From the NCBI GenBank assembly GCA_020137815.1, contig CM035360.1, positions 4,914,121 to 4,978,120 on the forward strand: a stretch of 64,000 bases of DNA, in the 5' to 3' direction. A program made the translations under genes and the position numbers. The first letter of the stretch is position 1. Each line of letters opens with the position of its first letter. The notes under the pieces were generated by a model that did no database searches, was not told where the DNA came from, and was given only the letters and a program-made list of their open reading frames with translations. This DNA comes from Hormiphora californensis. Lineage: Eukaryota; Ctenophora; Tentaculata; Cydippida; Pleurobrachiidae. Shown here piece by piece: positions 22,783 through 34,999 of this stretch.

Positions 22783-23029
22783 GGCTACAATTATAGGGGA
22801 TTATGGAGCTGAAATAATTTGTGTTTCTATCTGTTTAACACAGAGATAGTTTTGTGTTCTGAACTGAACTCCAACAATAATAGAGTGAAAATAGTGAGAT
22901 AAAAGGTTGTAAATTTTGCAATACAATTTGCAATTTGCATACACAAATAAATTATCAAACACACACTCCGGAGACCCCATCTGGCTCCATGTCCCATTGT
23001 CTGTTACACCTCCCCCGTTGTAGCACGGC

Positions 23030-24438
23030 TCATCCAAGATATGGGACTGTATGGGAGAGATAACCCAGATCCATGAATACATTCAACTCAGCAGGTGAGC
23101 CAGCAGCTATTAAGAAGGGTTGGTTCCGGGACACGGTATCCAGATGTAGATCCGTTACTCGAGATAGCTTACTGGTTACCTAGTGTGAGGATTTAAACTT
23201 TAACTCGCCGAAATGGGATATATGCTTATTGCTGACGTCTAGGAGTCCTAGATTTCCTGGTTGTCCTAGACTAGGACAATCAGGAAATTGGAATGTAGTC
23301 TTACCTTGTATTTTAGTTTGCCAGATAATCCCCAATGGTAGATAAATGAATCATCTCCAGCCGCTATTATGGTATCCTGGGCGAACTTAGCAATAGAGGG
23401 AACACTCCCACCCATATCAAGTAAAGAGACACCGGAATCTGTGGGTCAGGGGAGGGTTAGAAATCTTGGAAATTGGAAAATTCAACAGGGTTCATCATTT
23501 ATGGCCAAATAATATCGCTTTTTCTGGAAGGAGCTATGTTTTGAACCCCTTACCTTCCTTCATGTACCAGAGAGACAAGTTAGGTCCTCCTCCTACTACC
23601 ACCCAATCATCCCAGACATCAAGAGCAGTTATGTGGTTCCCTAGTTTGGGTCTCCCCGCACTAGCCCAGGAACTTGGAGTGAACTGTTTAGAAACACCAC
23701 CAGTCCTCCTATCCCAAATCTGATAGAATGGTAAGTTGATTGGAATTTGGAGGATTATTGCCATGAAGGGACCAAGAAAGGATGGTGGAAGTTTTTAGTT
23801 TAGTTTCGGTAAGATCAAGACCTACCCTGCAAATCCCATCATAGCCAGCGGACACAAAGTGATAGTCATCTCTCACTTTAACAACATTTACTGAGCCACT
23901 GTGACCTGTGTAATCTTTACACTTCTGTTGAGTTCTTCCATCAATCTGGCAGAATTATTGTTATTCAAACTGAATTCAAACAAACTAGACAACAAATGTT
24001 GTCTTGGAAAAATCACGTTGATTGTTGTTATTAGGAATACATCTCGTGACAAAGAACTCTAACTGAACTCACCTCTATAATATTGCCATTATCTCCACAC
24101 GCTAAAACATTCCTTTCCACCCAGGCGACTGAGTAAAACGAGGTATCTGTTTCAATCTTTCCGGTGGCATTTGGGACCCCCTCCCATTGACAAATTCCCA
24201 CGCCAGAACTTGTCCCGAGAGCGTAAACTCCATCTTGTTGAGCGGAGCTGTAAATTCTTTGTCCCGTGATACCAGTACAAAGGCTAGGTCTGCTCTGTGC
24301 GGACAGTACGTTTTGTCTGATGTTCACCAGGTACTTTTTCGACAGATTTGAGGAAATTATGACCTCTTCCTGGGTAGGCCCAGGTATCAAGCAGTCTGCA
24401 TGAAGGAAGTAACTCTCCTTTATCGCTGGAACAACCAT
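23030..24438 (-). CDS. THOC6: THO complex subunit 6 (WD-repeat)
   Basis: Five exons (24438-24073, 23945-23826, 23719-23554, 23438-23305, 23179-23030) join in phase to 311 residues; human THOC6 has 341. THOC6 is a beta-propeller subunit of the TREX complex that couples transcription, splicing and mRNA export. WD-type segments are visible: TGHSGSVNVVK, SAGYDGICRIWDRRTG, ALDVWDDWVVVGGGPNLSLW (family: EGDWMVCGGGPALTLW), IIAAGDDSFIYHWGLSGKLK, and the end LIAAGSPAELNVFMDLGYLS (family: [20 protein letters not shown]). The initiating ATG is preceded by GTTTTGCAG and nine bases. It is followed after 247 bp by rhotekin on the same strand, so the two may be cotranscribed. Confidence 0.82.
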
Positions 24439-24813
24439 TATCTACACTGCAAAACGCTACAAGACAGTTTTTAAACTTTTAAAATTGAAAATCAGGTGTT
24501 TTTTTTGGAAACTTTGATTTTTGAGATTTTACCGAAAATTTTCAAATTTCACTGCAAGCGCCGCGCGCATAAAGGTACGCGCAAAACGCGCGCTGTCAAA
24601 AGTTAGCCGCGCGCATATCGGTCTTGATTTTTCGCGAAGTTCAGTTTTCGTCTGATTTTTTAAAACTTTTCAAATCTCTTTCTCCTCTTCCTTGGTATCG
24701 AATACAGCCGACAGCGGATGCCTGGTATAGCCAATGAGTTTCAGAAGACCCACTTATGATGAGAACGGGAAAAATTACTGTGTGATTGGTGTAATTTTGC
24801 AAAATGCTCCAAA

Positions 24814-24890
24814 GCTGTCTGGCGTTGCCAGACCCCGTTTCGATTCTCCCTAATCTGAGCACCCAGATCGGGTAGTTGCCGCCAGACAGC
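24814..24890. repeat. CTGTCTGGCGG-family fold-back
   Basis: Arms gctgtctggcg and cgccagacagc enclose a centre with agatcgggt. Related copies lie at 32340-32413, 39335-39411 and 60001-60043. Probably a short non-autonomous element. Confidence 0.6.
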
Positions 24891-25010
24891 TCCAAAGCAA
24901 ATTAGAAACTGATGAAGTCCATCGTTGGTATAACAGCAACATTTGTGCGTCGTCGGTCGTATGCTTGTCGGAACAAGTCCATAAAAGTTTAAAGTTATTC
25001 GTACTGTACG

Positions 25011-25045
25011 TAATAACCAGTGTACGAATCGTACACTGGTTATTA
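25011..25045. repeat. Perfect 16-bp hairpin
   Basis: taataaccagtgtacg and its exact complement, loop aat. It lies about 65 bp before the SYS1 start. Confidence 0.8.
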
Positions 25046-25110
25046 TGCTATTCAGTATTCTCATGATCGTTTGAAATGAAATAATAAAACATAAAACTTT
25101 TCATAATAGG

Positions 25111-25578
25111 ATGGCAAAGTTTCGGAGCTATGCGTGGGATCCTCTTCTCATCGTTTCCCAGATGTTAACGATGCAGGCTGCATTCTATTTTGGACTTGCA
25201 ACCATCATGTACTGTCTAGCCATCTTGCAGATTGAGGAAATTTCCCTGGACAGAATTTTCATCAGTAAAAACAAGGACTCCCTAGATTTTGTCACCCTAT
25301 TTGCATACATAACAAACTGTTTTGTAACAGCAGTAGCTCTGTGGTACGTAGTTCAGCGTTCCAAGCAGTGCCTAGATTTCACGATCACTGTTCACTTTTG
25401 GCATTTCGTCCTGACATGTCTGTGTGTCGGGTTTCCCCGTGTTGCCTCGTGGTGGGGCCTCGCCTTTGTATCTTGCGTGGTGACCACTGTGCTGGGGGAA
25501 TATCTGTGCAGGCGGACAGAGCTTGAGGAGATTCCTATTATCAGCGCTCGGCTTGGACCTAATTCTAATAACCCTTGA
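25111..25578 (+). CDS. SYS1: SYS1 Golgi trafficking protein
   Basis: A single-exon 155-codon frame. SYS1 is a four-pass Golgi membrane protein that recruits the small GTPase ARFRP1 to the trans-Golgi. Family signatures are nearly complete: FRSYAWDPLLIVSQM at 4-18 (human FRSYVWDPLLILSQI), SKQCLDFTITVHFWH near 85-98, and GEYLCRRTELEEIP near 130-143. Four hydrophobic segments are visible at roughly 17-40, 60-80, 92-108 and 112-132. Length equals the human protein (156). The sequence TTTTCATAATAG ends one base before the ATG, resembling a 3' splice acceptor. Confidence 0.96.
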   Translation: MAKFRSYAWDPLLIVSQMLTMQAAFYFGLATIMYCLAILQIEEISLDRIFISKNKDSLDFVTLFAYITNCFVTAVALWYVVQRSKQCLDFTITVHFWHFVLTCLCVGFPRVASWWGLAFVSCVVTTVLGEYLCRRTELEEIPIISARLGPNSNNP

Positions 25579-26470
25579 TCGCAAAAACGTTTCATGTATA
25601 GAGGACTCAGTGACAAATCACAACTAATATTGGGAACAAAGAGGCGGAATTAATAGCATGAAGCTAGATAGCAACTCATGTGTAGCTGGTTAGTATTTGG
25701 TGATTTATATTAATGGGATTATATTAGAAGATTCAAAATGTAAAATTTAGTTTATTATTGCGATTACTAAGTAAATTAAATACACATCCTATATTTATTG
25801 TCAGCGTGAGATTGATTGTGCTGTCTTTGTGTCGAAATGTGTTTGTTTGTTTGTGAAACTATGTAATGTGTTATTGTGCAGCTCTATTATAGTTGCTAAC
25901 CATGTGTCAGCTGTGTACAGTACAAAGTGTACTACTACATACACTGTGCAGTGTGCAATATCTTTGTTGGAAAACCTCGCCTAAAATCATCCCTCATAAA
26001 GTATACTAACATCTCACACCTCAGTTGCAGCAATCGATTTAGCGGGGGAAGAGTTTTTGGTCCTATTATTAGGGAAGGGCACATATATTATGATTTTATT
26101 GAGAGTTTGCTCCATTGTATACTGTTACAATATAAATCGTTCATAGCTAGAAATATATTGTTATCATCATAACTTGGGATTTTGCACAGTTTTCGGTGGT
26201 TTTCGTTTCAAAAATTAATCAAATAGCATTGTATTTTGTTCAATGTTTTTACTATCAAAGGTGTATTCATTTTATTTTCCTCTTTCTCCCCATATCCTTG
26301 TCTCTATCTAATTCTTTCTCCTCCACTTTCTATCTCTCTTTCGAAAGAGAGAAAGAAAGCTTTCCCTCTCCCCCGTCCCAGTTCCCTCTCTCTCTCTATT
26401 CTCTCTCACCCCTCTCTCACCCATCTCCTTCCCTCTCACCCCTACAATTACATAGCACAGAGACAGGGGA
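25579..26470 (+). other. Intergenic SYS1 / AMSH
   Basis: AT-rich for 25650-26260, then a pyrimidine-rich tract at 26270-26450 (tctct and ccctctcacccc runs) ahead of the AMSH start. No gene is seen. Confidence 0.5.
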
Positions 26471-29400
26471 ATGTCAGAGGAATTGCCCCTAAAATGGAGT
26501 ATAGAACCGAAGGAAAGGGTCCGTGCTCTCAGTGAGCTGGCCAGTGGGACAGTCAATGTTAGCCCTACTATTCCCATCAAACGGTATTACCGATCCGGAA
26601 TTGAACTGGAGAAAATGGTAATTATGTTATTTGTAGTAGTTTTCAATATTTTGGTTCCAATAATATATACTGCATTAATATTTACATACATTTGATCTTT
26701 GTCTACTGATAATTGGTGCCTCCTCGTGGGGCATCATGAAACCATTGTATAGACCTTAAAAACTTCCGTTGTTTTTAATTTGTGTTAATATTTACTTATC
26801 TCAATTATTCAGGCTAAAGTTTATGAAGATGAGAAAACATTCGAAAAGGCGTTCTTTCTGTACTGCAAATACACAACGTATGTAAACATAATTAATTATA
26901 TAAATGAAACTTTATTTCTTCTGTGTAGAAAACATTGATCAGTCCTTTATTTACTCACCGCTTTATTTGCTCTGCCGAACCCTCACAGAGCACGCTAGAT
27001 CTGTGAGGGTGTGTCATTTTATAAAATAAAAGGCAATGTGAGCTATACAATACATTACCCATAACTCTAGATCCCCCTGACCTATCACTATCTCACTCCC
27101 AGATTATTTGTTGAGTGCCTACCAAGACACCCAGAGTATAAGAGTCCAGAGACTAGTTCAGATAGGAAGGCAGTTAGGGCCAAACTGAAGACCGTGTTTG
27201 ACCGTGCTGAAACGATAAAGAAAGTGTTAGAGTTGGAGTACGGTGATCAATACAGGAAATGGTGCAAAGACGAACAGATTAGGGTAATTAGTTTGAAATT
27301 TGAAATTAAAATTTTAGTACCTACCTGATATGTAATTGTACTTCTGGATGTCGATCAGTTCGCCTTCCTTCCCTCCCAGTGGGAGGGCTCCCATTCCAAC
27401 TACTATTTCTCCCCTCCCTTAGAAAGCAGAGGCAGAACAGCGGCGACTAGAGGAGGAGGCGGGTAGAGAGGCGGCTGAATATGAAGCCCAGAAGAGAGAG
27501 ATGGAGAGAAAGGAGAGCGAGTTGGCAGAAGAATTGGCACAGATTGAAGCCCAGCTTGCTGAGACTCGTGTTATAGCTACTGCTGCAATAGCTGAACCCA
27601 TCAGGATACCACCACCCATACAGAGGTAATTAGGAGACAATTAACTAATTAGGTATCTCTAACTGGCTCTAACTGGATGGTAATCAGAGCCTTTAAATTC
27701 TGTTTTGCATTGTTTTTATTTCACCCTTTTCTCGCACTCTTTCCAGGCAAGCTACCTATCCCACCCTTGACGGACCAGCAGCATCTATTCCCAGCCCCCA
27801 ACTTGTTGGTCCCTCTGCAGCAAACAGCATGGTATCCCTCCCACCCCAGTACTCTGCACAGAGCATGGTGTCCCTACCACCAGCACCCTCTGCACAGTCC
27901 CTACCTCCCGCCTACCCAGGGGTGACAGCAGCAACACCACAGGTTGATAGGTCCACTAAACCTGCCCTGCCTTCCGTTGATAGGTTAGCAATTAGTTAAT
28001 TAATTATCATTTGAATTGTTAATAATTAACAATTAATTTGCACTCCTCATCTAATTATCAGTATTATCCAATATCCACTCTTCGTATGTTTTGTGTATCC
28101 CCTCCTCACCACCCCTCACTCTCTCCCCCCCTCCCCCAGGACTACTAAACCGATGATGACAGATATGTTTAGCGACCTAACAGGAGGTCCACTTCGTCCC
28201 GTTGTGGTCCCCACCACACTCCCCGCCAAGTTCCTATCTGTGTGTATTGATAACACACAGAGAAATGTGGAGACATGTGGAATCTTGGCTGCTAAACTGA
28301 CTTCAAATAGTTTTACAAGTGAGATATATTGGAATTGGAACTTTATTTGGTAACAAATGAATAGCGGGTTTTCAAGCCCTGATGTAGTTACTGTGGTTAC
28401 CATGGTAACTACCGCCCGTACGGTTACTATGGTTACTATGATTCTAACATGCTACTCATTGTCCCAGTTACCCATGTGATAATTCCTAAACAACGAGGCA
28501 CATCAGATTCGTGTCAGACACTACATGAAGAGGAGCTGTTTGAATACCAGGATAAACTGGATTTGATCACTCTCGGGTGGATACATGTTAGTTTAACATT
28601 GTGTTAACGATGTGTTAGTGTGTTAGTTGCCGTGTTAGAGATGTGTAGTCTATTTTTTCCCTGCCCGGGTGGATGCCCGAAGGGCATCCACCCGGAATGA
28701 TCTTTTTAGCACGCACGTGCTAAAAAGATCATTCAGGGTTTAGAAATCAGCAGATCGTGGGGGTTAACTAAATGTCCGTCCGTCACGGACAACGCCTGAC
28801 AACGCTCGAGTGCGCTCCTTCATCAAATCAAATAACTGTTTTGATAAAATATGATGTCAGGACGCTTATTTCTCAAATCTGTGCGCGGCGCTAGTTCTGT
28901 GACAGAAACCACAAAGCCGTGCACGTTTCCTTATAGAAAATCCGTTCGGCGAAGCGTGTTACGTTTAGTTGACGCTGCTAACTTGCGATGTCGAACTTGG
29001 TGGTTGATGAAATGAGTGTTTGGGTTAGGTACTGTCGAATGCTCGTTACTAAGTTTGAGTTAGCGATGTGAGAAGTACACATCGCATGCATCTCACATTA
29101 CATTGTGACCAAGCCTTGATATTGTGATAGTGTGATGATGAAGGGCAGGGAAACACCGCATTATGAATACATAATGCAATAATTCTTGTTTCTGTTATAG
29201 TTGTTAGCATCTAAGTGTTAGTTGTTGTGTAATTATGTTAGAGAACTTGAAAGAGTTATAGAGGGTTGAATGTTTCCCCAGTAAGACTTGTACTGTTTAA
29301 TCGTGAAATGTGTTAAAAGGTTAACCCTTATTTGGCCTGGTTTATAATACTGCCCCTCTTTACTCTTGTCAATCTCTCAATATCTCTCAGGATCAGACCC

Positions 29401-30391
29401 TTTTATCTAAAACTATTGAAATGTATGATCTACCCATCCTCACAGGATGCGCCCCTAACCCCACCTCACTTCTTTACTTCACATAATACATCCCTGATCC
29501 CACCCATTGTATTATGTTTTCCTAACCCCCCCCTTCCTCTTTTCAGACACATCCCTCCCAGTCTGCGTTTCTATCTAGTGTTGATCTACACACCCACTGT
29601 TCCTATCAATTAATGATGAAGGAAGCGATAGCAATTGTGTGCGCCCCCAAACACAACACGTTAGTAAAGGGGTCCTGAACCCGTTAATTAGTTGTAACAT
29701 TGTATTCTGTTTTATTCTAATATTATTCTATTTCACTATATTTGTTAGCTGAGCAAGCTGTTTATAACACATAGTTGTCTAGTTTCATTGCTAGCAGTAA
29801 AGTGAAACACAGAAGCATTTTCTGCTTTGTTCTTCTCTCCTTACACTCACGCTTACACAACGTACAAAGTCACACACAACAGGTTGTCTACCTTTACACT
29901 TAGATCTTGGCATCGGGCCAAAAAATTAATATCAAGACATTTTACTTTTGCTAGAAACTAATCTAGGTAGGTATTATATGTATGTGTGTGTGTATATATA
30001 TGTACTGACTGGTATGTATTTTTGGTAACGAAGTATCCCCTTGTCAGCGCGTGCGAGGGATTATTTCGTTACCAATATGTATTATATTGACAGTTTCCCA
30101 TTTTAGGACGGGTATTTTCTCTCTGACTGACCCTCATGGTATGGATGTGGTTAGTAGGTGTTCTCAAGTGGGCTTCCACCCTCATCCTACCGTCCCTCAA
30201 CTGTTCGAGGTAAAGGGGAGAGATAGATAGAGATAGAATGCGAAACAGAGAATGAGTTAGTGAGTGAGAAAGAGATATAGGGGGTCTGGAAACTAAAAAT
30301 GTAACGCTAAGACACAATTATATTTCTGCAGGATAGTAAACACGTTATAATGGATCCAGGCATTGCTACCCAGGTTATAGATCTCAGATAA
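26471..30391 (+). CDS. STAMBP: AMSH/STAMBP JAMM-type deubiquitinase
   Basis: Ten exons: 26471-26617, 26813-26877, 27103-27283, 27423-27625, 27747-27983, 28140-28318, 28468-28586, 29547-29659, 30107-30209, 30332-30391. All phases agree; product 468 residues (human 424). AMSH is an endosomal zinc peptidase that cleaves Lys63-linked ubiquitin on ESCRT cargo. Residues 1-115 are the USP8-dimer/MIT-like helical domain ([26 protein letters not shown]). A coiled coil follows (RKEAEQRR-like, 130-200), then a Pro/Ser linker with repeated SMVSLPP. The JAMM core is complete: [11 protein letters not shown], then GWIH split by the 959-bp intron from [20 protein letters not shown], giving the HxHP-x-SxxD zinc motif. 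The zinc-binding insert GFHPHP and the end IATQVIDLR also match. The seventh intron hosts a dispersed element. Confidence 0.96.
28651..29190. mobile_element. Dispersed non-autonomous element, copy B
   Basis: Second copy of the element at 4031-4458, in the same orientation. Both 5' hairpins are kept: 13-bp cgggtggatgccc / gggcatccacccg and a longer gatctttttagcacg / cgtgctaaaaagatc. The blocks caaataactgttttgat, gatgtcaggacgcttattt and accaagccttgatattgtg and the shared end gcattatgaatacataatgc are also kept. An extra 100 bp is present in its middle. It lies in AMSH intron 7. Confidence 0.72.
30023..30074. repeat. Hairpin of the GGTAACGAA family
   Basis: ggtaacgaagtatcccc and gattatttcgttacc form imperfect inverted ends around a cag-cgcg core. 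It ends about 30 bp before AMSH exon 9. Compare 9738-9784. Confidence 0.45.
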
Positions 30392-30894
30392 GGGTCTACC
30401 GCTTACTGATCTAATTATTCTGAGAAATCTTACTTTTCTGTCAATTTTTGGGAAAATTCCAATTCAAAGTGGAGTATACTGGAAGAAGCGTGCTGGCCAG
30501 ATTGGTTCTTGTATGTGGGTGTGTTCAGTAGAATTTCTCTGTTTTGTAGAGATGGGGATTACTTGTCTGTGACAATTATGGCAGGGGCTGGTTTCTGTTG
30601 TGTGTGTTTTCTTTTTCTATTCAAACAGAGAGTTGGAATGTGCTGAGTTCCAATGTTTTACAACTTTTTGAAAGTGATCTGTAGAAAATTGTACGCTTTT
30701 AAATTTTTGATTTTATCCCAAGTTCAAAAGAAATATTTGGAAGTTGTAGTGAATTTAAATTCTCTTTTAAAGTAGAAATTGATTGAAATTTGTTATAATA
30801 TGTACGATTACGTGTCCTCTTTTTCTCCTCCTCTTTTTCTCTTAGCCCCATTTTAGTTCATGTAGAGAAGGATGTGTGAGAGAGAGGGAGAGAG

Positions 30895-30964
<70 letters not shown>

Positions 30965-31231
30965 AAATTAAGTTGAAAGTAACTGTTCCGAGAAACTTCT
31001 CTCTTCGTAATTTATTCACTCCTTCTTTCTCAACGTCTGTCCGATTTGCGTGTGCCGCACATCTGGAACCTCTCACTCTCACTAAATCACCGGAACGCGC
31101 GGTGGTTACTATCACAAATTGTCAGCATTTCGCTCACGCGCGTTCTCTGACTCTCATCTCTTGAATTGTCCCTAAAATGACCTCATCCTGTCAAACTTCC
31201 ACTCCTCAAATAGCAATTGTCTTCTAGCACC
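30392..31231. promoter_or_regulatory. Intergenic AMSH / MFF with (GA)n tract
   Basis: Contains a (GA)n run at 30875-30958, about 270 bp before the MFF start, and AT-rich DNA before it. GA/CT tracts near starts can be GAGA-factor-like or nucleosome-excluding elements in animals; here that is only inference. Confidence 0.4.
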
Positions 31232-32163
31232 ATGGGTACTCCTGAGCAGAGAGGATATAGCAGCATGAGTGTTCCTGATAGACTGAGTGTTGACCCTGAC
31301 GATAGAAGGGGAAGGAAGAACTCAGAACTTAGCAATGCTAGCGAGAATGTAAGTGTTGGGGCAGGGTGGTAGTTTGTTTTGTCGTATTTGTGTGTACACA
31401 ACATTTCTAAACTTAGTGATTTTCTTAAACTGTTGTCTGCCAAATATGGATGTGAGTATGTAGCCCTTCTGTCAATTTGTTCTTTTCGGTACATTCGGTT
31501 CGAGATGTACTTCCTCTTCTTTCTCAGTTTTTTTCTATTTCCTTTACTCATTCTCACTACACTGGGAATTCCAGTTTTCTCTACCCCTCTTCTCCCTTGC
31601 TAACCCCTGCTCAGCCCGTAATCTTCCAGATGACAGTGCCAGATAAGTTGTTAGTGAGTGATCTATCCCGCTCTGGCCCATTTCACCATCCCCCACACTT
31701 GGAGACGCCTCCCAAAGTTCTCACTTTAAATCATGTACGGAGAGGAGATGGAACTACCTCAGCGTGAGTTGGATTGAGTTGAACTTTAATTTGAAGAGCA
31801 TATGTAGCTGACCTTATTGTGTAAACAAAACTAGACCACTCAGTTTATCAAATGATTGATAGAAACTGGTTTAATAATAACTAACCCCCCATTCTTTCTC
31901 TCTCTAGGCCCGCTGGAAGTTCTATCCCTACCTCAGCAGCACCAGCGCCAGTTTCAACCACCCTCAACTTTGATCAAGATGATGACATTATAACCCTTGC
32001 AAATCGCATCCTGACTCTGCATCAGAAAGTGCTAACACTTGAGGCGAAACTAGAGAAGCAAACAGGGGGAAGCCCGGGTAGTCAAATTCTCGAACTGGTA
32101 AAAATTATTGGGATTAGTTTTGGGACGGCCTTCTTAGTGAATTTGTTACTTGGGAGACGGTGA
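31232..32163 (+). CDS. MFF: Mitochondrial fission factor (MFF/Tango11) homologue
   Basis: Three exons (31232-31348, 31615-31763, 31908-32163) join in phase to 173 residues. MFF is a tail-anchored outer-membrane receptor that recruits the dynamin-like GTPase DRP1 to mitochondria and peroxisomes. The two short signature repeats are present: MSVPDRLSVDPDD (12-24) and MTVPDKLLVSD (about 45-55), compared with MRVPEKLKV and MQVPERIVV in human. TPPKVLTL matches TPPRVLTL. A coiled coil (ILTLHQKVLTLEAKLEKQ) precedes a C-terminal membrane anchor (IIGISFGTAFLVNLLL) ending in GRR, like the human WLWFRR end. It is shorter than most human isoforms. TTGTCTTCTAG ends four bases before the ATG. Confidence 0.82.
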
Positions 32164-32339
32164 GGAGAGAAATATTTGCGTTATTGAGTTAAACCACTTG
32201 TTTTGAGTGTGATTTTGATCTTCTAAACATTTCGAGTTGCCCTCTGTTTTTCTGAGTATGTGAGTGTCTGTCTTATATTTAACCTTGTTTATTTGAGTGT
32301 AAAGGACGTTCAAGAATCTCTGTGGTATATTACAAGGTC

Positions 32340-32413
32340 CTGTCTGGCGGTGCTGATCCGAATTCCGAACGTACTTGCGCTGTCGAGATTCAAAATGGCA
32401 GACAGCCAGACAG
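32340..32413. repeat. CTGTCTGGCGG-family fold-back
   Basis: ctgtctggcggtgctgatcc at the left and gccagacag at the right. See 24814-24890. Confidence 0.6.
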
Positions 32414-32776
32414 TCTAGATCCGAGTCTGCTAAAATTAACTAACCGATAACTAACCAAGAGAGATTGTGATAAACTGATAGAATGAATATGTCAATAGTA
32501 TTGGGAACCAACTACGTTAGATAATTATTTTGGTGTCGTCTCAATAGTATTGGCTCAACACCACTGTACTGAGTCAAATTTCAATTCTATCAGAACTTTT
32601 TGAGTAACAAATCTGAACCGTATAATACAGTTTCCCTGAAACATAGTGGGATGAGGAAGTAATTTTGATATCTCCTTCTGGTGCTGATACACACTCACAC
32701 GCCCTCCGTACAACGGTTATATAGGGGAAACTCACACACACACGGGCAGATCTCGGTCAAGGAGAGATTAATTGAT

Positions 32777-32908
32777 TATTCAGAATAAAGAGATCTGAGC
32801 AAGAATTAAATAGGGAAGAAAATCGAAAAATCGAAAAATCGAAAAATCGAAAAATTTTTCGATTTTCTTCCCTATTTAATTCTTGCTCAGATCTCTTTAT
32901 TCTGAATA
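32777..32908. repeat. Perfect 55-bp inverted repeat
   Basis: Arms 32777-32831 and 32854-32908 are exact complements (tattcagaataaagagatct... and ...agatctctttattctgaata) around a 22-bp loop of atcga repeats. This is a cruciform-capable fold-back or MITE, about 610 bp beyond the MFF stop. Confidence 0.88.
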
Positions 32909-34999
32909 GTGGGATGATGTTAGCTGATTATGTTCTAAACCCGGGCACAGGGAGAGAGCTAGAGGGTCGAGCAAGTCGATTATTAGCTATCACTATGTTC
33001 TATTTCTATCGCGATAGATATATCAAGTAGTTCTGAATATATCCGTATCTTTTGTATGTCCTACATTAAACATATCTTGAATATTTATCGAAATCGGTAA
33101 AGTAACTCCCCTGCACGTGTACAATACAGGCTCTAATACGACCGTCTACAACGTAGCACTGTGAACTAAATTACCAAGGCCCTAACTTTGACAAATAGCC
33201 CTGTGCAATGCCCAAGCAGATGTCTAGCATTAATTTGATACGGTGTGTCAGGTGCCTGCACGTGCAAACCTAGGTATCGCGTCCAGCTGTTTCTTAATGT
33301 CACTTTGGGAGAGAAATGTGATTTGTAACGAGAGTTAGAGAGAGAAGTTGTCCACTTTTGTCTGAGTTTGAACGTTTTTTTCGGCGAAGCCAATTGACAC
33401 TCAATTCTATATTTTGTCACCATTTTTATACTATTGTGTTAAAAACCCCGCAAATTCTGACTTATCAAGACAATCGTATGGGGGAAATATGGGTTTCAGG
33501 AAAATGTAGGACATGTGAAACATGTTCCCACCAGATCGGTTCCGATGCAATTTGATCGAACGACAGTTCTCTTAAATTTAAAGATATAGCCCCCCAAACT
33601 TGTTCAGTAACAACGCCAAACAGGTTCTTCAAAACCGGAGAAGAACTTTTACAACTTTTGACCATCTTTACTTCTGTTTCTTCTAATTACCTACCCGAGC
33701 CAGGATCCCAATGCAGTGAACTTTGTTCTCCTGCTCTCCGAACTCTATTTGGTAGACGAACGATCACGAAAAGTAATCAGACTCCCCACCCATTTAGTAA
33801 GGAGGACTCATTCACTTGTGTTGCTTCTGGCTAAAATAATCCACGGTGAATGAAGCTTCATGAAGTGGAGAGAGAAAATAAGAATAAAGAAGGGGCGAGG
33901 GAGTGATGAAAAGTGGGCGGCCGGTTGAGTCAATTATTCCCTGCCTGGAGAATCTTATTAAATTAACTGACCCGATTTTTAAATGGTTTTAAAACACAAA
34001 CACGTCCTATAGGGACACGCGTCAGCATCTATTAAATCGGGATTAAATCTCACTATTTTGCTCTTTCTATCTATCTACCTATCTCTCCCTCTCTCATACT
34101 CTACCTCTCTTTCCCAAGCCCTTCAAATTTGATCAGTAAGGTGGTCTATAGATTAATTAAACTCGACCCAGGCGTTCAATTTTCAAACCAGCCCTCTCTC
34201 GTGAGAAATCAGTGAAAATAGAGGCAGTGGTCAATATATTCATTATTTCCCATCCTCTGAACTTTCTCTGAGCCGAATGTCGTAATGGCAGCAAAACCAC
34301 GGACTAGGAGAGTTGATTGGCTAATACAATAGCTATGGGAGCTGTGATTCTATAAATATAGAGCCCCCCCCCCCCTAATATGACGTCATGTATGAATATA
34401 TGTGATCTCATTACTTCATACTTGAAGTATGACATCACACACGGTGATTTAATCCACATGTAAAACACAATGGCTATCACACGACATATACCTGATCACC
34501 ACTCTAAGCTGAGTTTTGAGTAGGGCTGTCAGAGCATTAGCCTGACATGAGTGGGGCCTTGTATAGCAAGGGCGATACCCGGAATAATCTATAAATAATA
34601 ATACCACGGTTATTCAGATAGGCTAGTCAGATAAGAGCTCATTGAGAGAGAGAATCATAAAGGTGTTAATTATCGTGGCAGTCCACCCTCTAACTGGCTA
34701 ATGAATTGCTCCCTCTCAAATTTTAGAGTCTGGATCTCACATTGTCGTCCCTCCGGGCTCCCTATCTCTCTCTCTCTCTCTCTGATTCACTACTCCTCAT
34801 CAGTACCGCGTGCTTTCCTCCCTGGCTGGAAATGTTGGGCTTCTTTGTCACGTCTCTTCTGAGTGGTGTGAACTGTTTTCAGTCGACGATAGGGAGAGAG
34901 AAGGGAGAGATAGAGAGGGAGATAGAGGGAAATTTTGTGGAAGTTGTTGTGGTGTGTCTGATCTAATCCATCACCTGTCGCGACCACAAGAACGCCCCT

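Larger units (their letters stand above)
24439..25110. promoter_or_regulatory. Divergent intergenic region THOC6 / SYS1
   Basis: The 672 bp between two divergently oriented genes should contain both promoters. The part next to THOC6 has gcgcgc clusters (24545-24615: ccgcgcgcataaagg, aacgcgcgctg). It also contains a copy of the ctgtctggcgg fold-back family (24814-24890) and a perfect hairpin at 25011-25045. Confidence 0.45.
32164..34999. other. Intergenic, no gene seen; several palindromes
   Basis: I found no supported exon. It holds a ctgtctggcgg-type fold-back (32340-32413), a large palindrome (32777-32908), a ctgtcag...ctgaca motif at 34526-34547, a poly-C run near 34366-34376 and a short (CT)n at 34768-34784. 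Confidence 0.5.

Noticed and set aside
20152-24438. Reading the rhotekin gene as anillin
   Set aside because: AHD and PH domains fit both, but the N-terminal HR1 helices directly before the AHD and the position of AHD-PH near the N-terminus match rhotekin, not anillin.
34742-34966. Plus-strand 74-codon frame near a (CT)n run
   Set aside because: Low-complexity start and end; no homology and no neighbouring exons in phase.
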